This document shows, one piece after another, positions 60,801-64,000 of a DNA stretch of 64,000 bases. The stretch covers positions 10,062,115 to 10,126,114 of the forward strand of contig OY979729.1 of the NCBI GenBank assembly GCA_963855995.1. Direction: 5' to 3'. Source of the DNA: Muricea muricata. Taxonomy: Eukaryota > Cnidaria > Anthozoa > Malacalcyonacea > Plexauridae. The stretch's first letter is position 1; every line of letters starts with the position of its first letter. A model generated the notes under the pieces. The model made no database searches, was not told where the DNA came from, and saw only the letters and a list, made by a program, of their open reading frames with translations. The translations under genes and the position numbers were made by a program.

Positions 60801-63663
60801 TCTGGAAAGTTGCGGCAATAAACCCACCTTTCCAAGAAGGATTCATCCCTTCTGATCTGCTGTGTCCAGAACTACCACATCAATTAGAGGACACTACGAG
60901 ATCTGGCAGGTCAAGTAAGGTTCAAGAGTGTTCGTTGAGGGATAACGTGGAACCGTTGAAGGTCTTGCCTAGGTTTACCGCGCCGCCATCAATGAGAAAA
61001 CCCGTTCCAGCTCCCAGAAGCAATCCACCTAAGTCGCCTACGGGTAAGTGCTTTGGTTAAACGATAAACAAGCCCAGGAACACAAATTCACAATATAGAC
61101 AACGGACACTCGAGTGAATTTTGTGTGTCTATGCGTGTTGCATTACGCATCTCATTTCGATTATGTCAGCCACTCAATTGCATTTTCTGGTCCATGAGAA
61201 CGCTGAACTGATTAGTTGCAACCAGTAAACTGCATAAAAGTAGGTCGCATGTTGCACTGCTGGGAAGCCCTACTGTCTATTTTACTATACTGTGTCCGGA
61301 ATTGCAATGGAGGATTTATGCTAAGTATGGTTTACGCTGTTAACAGTCAAAGGTTCTGTACTTATTGAAGATATTGCATGGGGAGCTTCTTAATTCAATA
61401 ACTTGTGAGAAATTCTCCAGAAAAATGATCGATTGAGTTTCCTGGGAGAAATTTCTTACAAATCGTAGATATAGAATTTACCCAATGCAAAATTCTTTCT
61501 CTGATAACTGTCTAATCCAACCTTGTTGTACAATCGATTGTGTAAACAAACGCTTCGTTTATAACTTTATTGTTTATAATTATCTAACACTATTTTGGTT
61601 TTGTATGTTTATAAATGAACGTAAAGCAGATTTTTAATTCAAAAAAAGTTTGAAAGATGCGAAATTTGGGCAATGTTATATCTCAAATTCCCCCTTCGTT
61701 ACAAATATTCTACATGCGTCACAAAATATGTAAATTTATAAATTAAATTTCAGTTACACCGAAAGGAGCACATTCAGTAATAGCCTTGGTCGATTACAAT
61801 CCTGGACAGACTGATTTGCTTTCGTTTCAAAAAGGCGATATTGGACGAGTGATAAAGAAGCCGGATACTGGATGGTGGTTTATTGAACTGAAGGGATTTG
61901 AAGGCTGGGTACCCTTGGTTTATTGGGAAGAGTGTAAGGTAATCACGAACCACGATCGTGGCTAATGTTTCGTTAGTAACACTAAGTGGTTAGTGTTACG
62001 ATAGTGTTGCTAGATAATATACTTCAAAGTTTTACGACACTTTGAAGTTTTAATCAGCCGCTTCCTAATCTAGACCGCAAAGCATGCACGGATTGGCACG
62101 GAGGGACACAGCGATAGACCACCAGTAGTGCTACGAACTTTTGAGGCTTTTCCTTGATAATGACAGAGTTATCTTCCTGACACTTTGTGTTGCTCTTCCA
62201 AACAATCCACAGATGCTTTGCGGTGCTGTTGGGATGAGGAAGAGCAGAGACTGATTTCGTATCACAAGTTCTAAACATCCATTCTTAGTAGGCCTCACCT
62301 TAGTAGGCCTCCTTTTTAATGCTCTCATCCGAGTACATCCTGCGATAATTATGGCCTATTTACTCAGAGGGGTGAACCGAGCGAGGGATTTCCCGACCAT
62401 ATCGACTGTTTTGTTGATGAGTTTTCTTCCTCGAGATATAAATTTTATTTCACAAAGGAGGTAACGCTCACAAAGGGATGTCAGTGTCGGTTACTCTCCC
62501 GCTCTGTACATCCTAGATCATTGCCCTTAGCTAGTATTATCCATTTTGGTCAAAAATTATACCTTTGGTAAAATTTCATCACTTTTGTTTTTCAAATAGG
62601 ACAGCCGTAGTAACGGAAGGACACCGGATGTAACGGTGCTAGGTGAGGGAAAATATCAATGTCTTATCAATGTCTTTTTAATTTTTGAGGTATTTTTAAT
62701 TGTATACAATCTGCTATTTCGAACCGTGTTCTGTAATACTGTCTGCTTCAACTCATGTAGGCTTGACCAGGCAGTGGTTTTGTGGGAAAATGTCGCGGGA
62801 GCAATGCGAGGTTCTGTTTGGAAAGGTAATTATAGTGCTCGATTAGCCAGGGAATGGAGGAGTTGTTCGTTTTCCGGATCTGTGACCCTAACCTCTGCTA
62901 AATCTTCGAGCCAAGTAGGAGATATTGTTTGACATGTTTGTAGGAATATATTTTATATCAATGTTTTTCATTTTGTCCACCTCAGGAAACATTCTTGCGG
63001 AAACATTATGTTTCCTATCAATGTTTCCCTGTTTGTTCACCTCTGCAAACATTGTTGCAGAAAGATTATGTTTCCTATCAATGTTTTCCCGTTTGCTCAC
63101 CTCTGCAAACATTGTTCCAGAAACATTTTGTTTCCTATCAATGTTTCCCTGTTTGTTCACCTCTGCAAACTTTGTTCCAGAAACATTATGTTTGCTATCG
63201 ATGTTTCCCTGTTTGTTCACCTTTGCAAACATTGTTCCAGAAACATTATGTTTGCTATCGATGTCTCCCTGTTTCTTCACCTTTGCAAACATTGTTCCAG
63301 AAACATTATGTTTCCTATCTATGTTTTCCCGTTTGTTCACCTCTGCAAACATTGTTACAGAAACATTATGTTTGCTATTAATATTTTCCCGTTTGTTCAC
63401 CTGTGCAAACATTGCTGTGAAAACATCGATGTTTCTCAGTTTGTCCAGTTCGCGAAACAAAATTTGCTTCTCAAGAATCAATAATGTTTCTCTACAAATT
63501 TAAAAACCGTTTGATAGCAGCTGGCAGAAAAGTGTCGCATCGTGGACAGTGGGGCGGACGTTTTATTTCCAAATTCCTCGCCCGGAGACAAACTAATTCT
63601 TTTTAGACATAGGACTGATATCGAGGGTTCTTTGAAAATAATAACTATAGAAGACAAATTCAT
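48875..63663 (+). CDS. PX - 4x SH3 - SH2-like adaptor (p47phox/Tks-related), 3' end outside window
   Basis: Exons: 48875-48952, 49345-49425, 50500-50563, 53471-53553, 53776-53876, 54975-55021, 55860-56006, 56879-56995, 57255-57369, 57766-57835, 57965-58044, 58738-58784, 59128-59179, 59939-59978, 60166-60234, 60698-61043, 61754-61938, 62600-62642, 62761-62825, 63521-63663. All 20 join in phase (657 codons so far). PX domain about 5-130: RRYS at 44-47 (phosphoinositide pocket) and a PELP PxxP loop at 71-74. SH3-1 about 170-222, SH3-2 about 241-296 (each with GWW), SH3-3 about 398-456, a proline-rich linker about 485-511, SH3-4 about 520-574, then an SH2 start at about 590. Family knowledge: PX-SH3 organisers recruit NADPH oxidase or build podosomes on PI3P/PI(3,4)P2 membranes. 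PX plus four SH3 resembles Tks4; a terminal SH2 does not. Start ATG 48875 opens directly into the PX fold. Whether this is an oxidase organiser or a podosome scaffold cannot be decided. Confidence 0.9.
50732..51073 (-). other. Unassigned 113-codon open frame on the minus strand
   Basis: Open frame in an unusually CpG-rich patch of the PX gene intron, including MAEATKTMRERQLAVLL and LRSLQSPKSW. It could be a nested gene exon or chance. No splice-consistent partner was found and no domain recognised. Confidence 0.2.
51762..51944 (+). CDS. Possible in-frame cassette exon inside the PX-encoding region
   Basis: This 183-nt open segment is flanked by AG (51760-51761) and GTAAAA (51945). It enters and leaves in phase 1, exactly like the junction between the PX exons at 50563 and 53471. 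It could therefore be included without shifting frame, adding 61 residues after the PELP loop. It also holds its own Kozak-like ATG (51764). Residues include a hydrophobic, aromatic-rich stretch (NYIFKIAYRVYTE) that I do not recognise. It could equally be an exon of a nested gene or a gene fragment in the intron. Skipping it gives a normal PX domain. Confidence 0.35.
54360..54741. mobile_element. Hairpin MITE family, copy 3 (complete, 382 bp)
   Basis: The outermost ends CAATGGACCATTCCCC and GGGGAATGGTCCATTG are exact complements. The interior matches 38490-38800 and 41066-41425, including CACAGCTGGAAAGAGC and the ACAAAATTC/GAATTTTGT core. Confidence 0.85.
55265..55385. mobile_element. Short foldback element in PX-SH3 gene intron
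   Basis: AATGCGCACGAAATT..CAATGCTTAAAAGTAATTTT pairs with AAAATTACAATTAAGCATT..CTTGTGCGCAAAGCATT. Confidence 0.65.
55614..55800. mobile_element. 187-bp MITE with about 21-bp TIR
   Basis: GCTGCTATAAGTGGGGCCAC at the left and GTGGCCCCACTTATAGCAGG at the right; unrelated interior. It ends 60 bp before an SH3-encoding exon. Confidence 0.75.
56455..56645 (+). mobile_element. SINE 3' end with TATTG and AATA simple repeats
   Basis: CTGTTGTGGAATCCCTGCC is followed by an expanded TATTG-type repeat and GGCGAAGCTTATAAATAAAT with AAAT repeats, in an intron of the PX-SH3 gene. Confidence 0.55.
59405..59790. repeat. 75-bp tandem repeat, about five units, in PX-SH3 gene intron
   Basis: TCGCTGTTCTTCGTGTCAT recurs at 59485, 59560, 59635 and 59710. 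The period is a multiple of 3, so a reading frame stays open through the array; it is not an exon. Confidence 0.9.
60305..60590. repeat. 24-bp tandem repeat, about twelve units, in PX-SH3 gene intron
   Basis: Unit AGTCAAGTCAATGTCTTCAC plus TAGA, with some units reading TTGA or GAAT. Confidence 0.92.
61105..61275. mobile_element. Related MITE in PX-SH3 gene intron
   Basis: Shares GCATTACGCATCTCATT, CTCAATTGCATTTTCTGG and CCAGTAAACTGCATAAA with the 24043 family. Confidence 0.55.
62761..63663 (+). CDS. SH2-like domain exons of the PX-SH3 adaptor, FLVR arginine absent
   Basis: Two exons (62761-62825 and 63521-63663) join in phase 0 across a 695-bp intron. The first encodes QWFCGKMSREQCEVL, a textbook SH2 beta-A/alpha-A signature (W-F-x-G-K-x-S-R-E). 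The second aligns to the beta-B to beta-D region through NSSPGDKLIL and LKIITIEDKF. At the FLVR position it reads DVLF, so the phosphotyrosine-binding arginine is a phenylalanine. The exon ends in phase 2 at an AT/GTAAAT donor. If that donor is not used, a TAA stop follows directly (63664-63666) and the SH2 would be truncated. The rest of the domain should lie beyond base 64000. Confidence 0.7.
62961..63440. repeat. 60-bp tandem repeat, eight units, in the SH2 intron
   Basis: The unit runs AAACATTATGTTTCCTATCA, ATGTTTCCCTGTTTGTTCAC, CTCTGCAAACATTGTTCCAG with exact 60-bp spacing from 63001. Frames stay open on both strands because 60 is divisible by 3. A single related unit lies in a TAOK intron (about 35245-35350). 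Confidence 0.95.
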
Positions 63664-64000
63664 GTAAATTTCTTCTTATAAATTTTTAAATAGGTTTGTA
63701 AACATATTTGCGTGTAGCCGGTCCAGATTGAATACAGGGCGGAGCATATAAATATGCCTTATGGTCCTTATTTTCCTTGATCACTGTCTATAATTATGAC
63801 GTACGATGTTTTCCATTTTTTTTTTGGTTTACTCATAAAAATAGTGAAAATATTGGGGGGGGGGAGCTCAACTTTTGGCGAAATTTAATTGACTTTAGTG
63901 GCTCTGGGGATGAGGATCGAAGGTCGATGTCATTGTGCTCGAAAAACGCCATCTTTTCAACACAACTATCAAATAGGCAGGGACGAGGCTGGTTTAATAG

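Noticed and set aside
62888-63503. Long open frames on both strands (up to about 197 codons) over 62888-63503
   Set aside because: They arise from the 60-bp tandem repeat, whose period is divisible by 3. They lie in an intron between two phase-matched SH2 exons.

Overview
This window is nuclear DNA of an intron-rich, AT-rich animal. Two large multi-exon genes lie on the + strand. They have GT-AG introns of about 80 bp to 4 kb, and the introns and flanks are crowded with short inverted-repeat transposons, tandem repeats and tRNA-derived SINEs. There is no operon structure and no bacterial-type signal. Gene content and repeat style suggest a marine invertebrate, possibly a non-bilaterian such as a cnidarian. 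The species cannot be fixed from sequence alone.

Layout. Bases 1-27500 are mostly repeats. They hold an internally deleted PIF/Harbinger element (2901-5480, TIR GGGCCGGTTG, TSD CTG) and a 2.3-2.6 kb tandem segmental duplication (5481-10630) with long (TA)n tracts. One copy of that duplication carries a clean 240-bp MITE insertion. After it come duplicated SINE-bearing segments (11.2-12.7 kb), the last exons of an unrecognised gene (12873-14204), complex tandem arrays with a period near 290 bp (14.4-18.5 kb), a CCAGATGA minisatellite (18.7-19.5 kb), several foldback elements and a second Harbinger fragment (24912-25362).

Bases about 27500-46144 contain a complete TAO-family Ste20 kinase (TAOK) gene. 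It has a probable 5'UTR exon and 22 coding exons whose phases all join. The kinase domain, acidic/serine linker and C-terminal coiled coil are intact. Two C-terminal endings are possible; the spliced one gives about 1015 aa, close to vertebrate TAOK1.

Bases 48875-63663, continuing past the right edge, contain a PX-domain adaptor that I rebuilt exon by exon. It has one PX domain, four SH3 domains (a tandem pair, a divergent third and a fourth), proline-rich linkers, and then an SH2 domain whose N-terminal half is classical but whose FLVR arginine is replaced. PX plus four SH3 recalls p47phox/Tks (SH3PXD2) adaptors. A terminal SH2 is not part of the architecture I know for that family, and it is the best candidate here for something undescribed.

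The two genes are neighbours in the same orientation, about 2.7 kb apart. Nothing in the sequence shows that they act together. One is a stress/cytoskeletal MAP3K-type kinase and the other a membrane phosphoinositide-binding scaffold. Coordinates of exons come from reading splice consensus and protein homology by eye.
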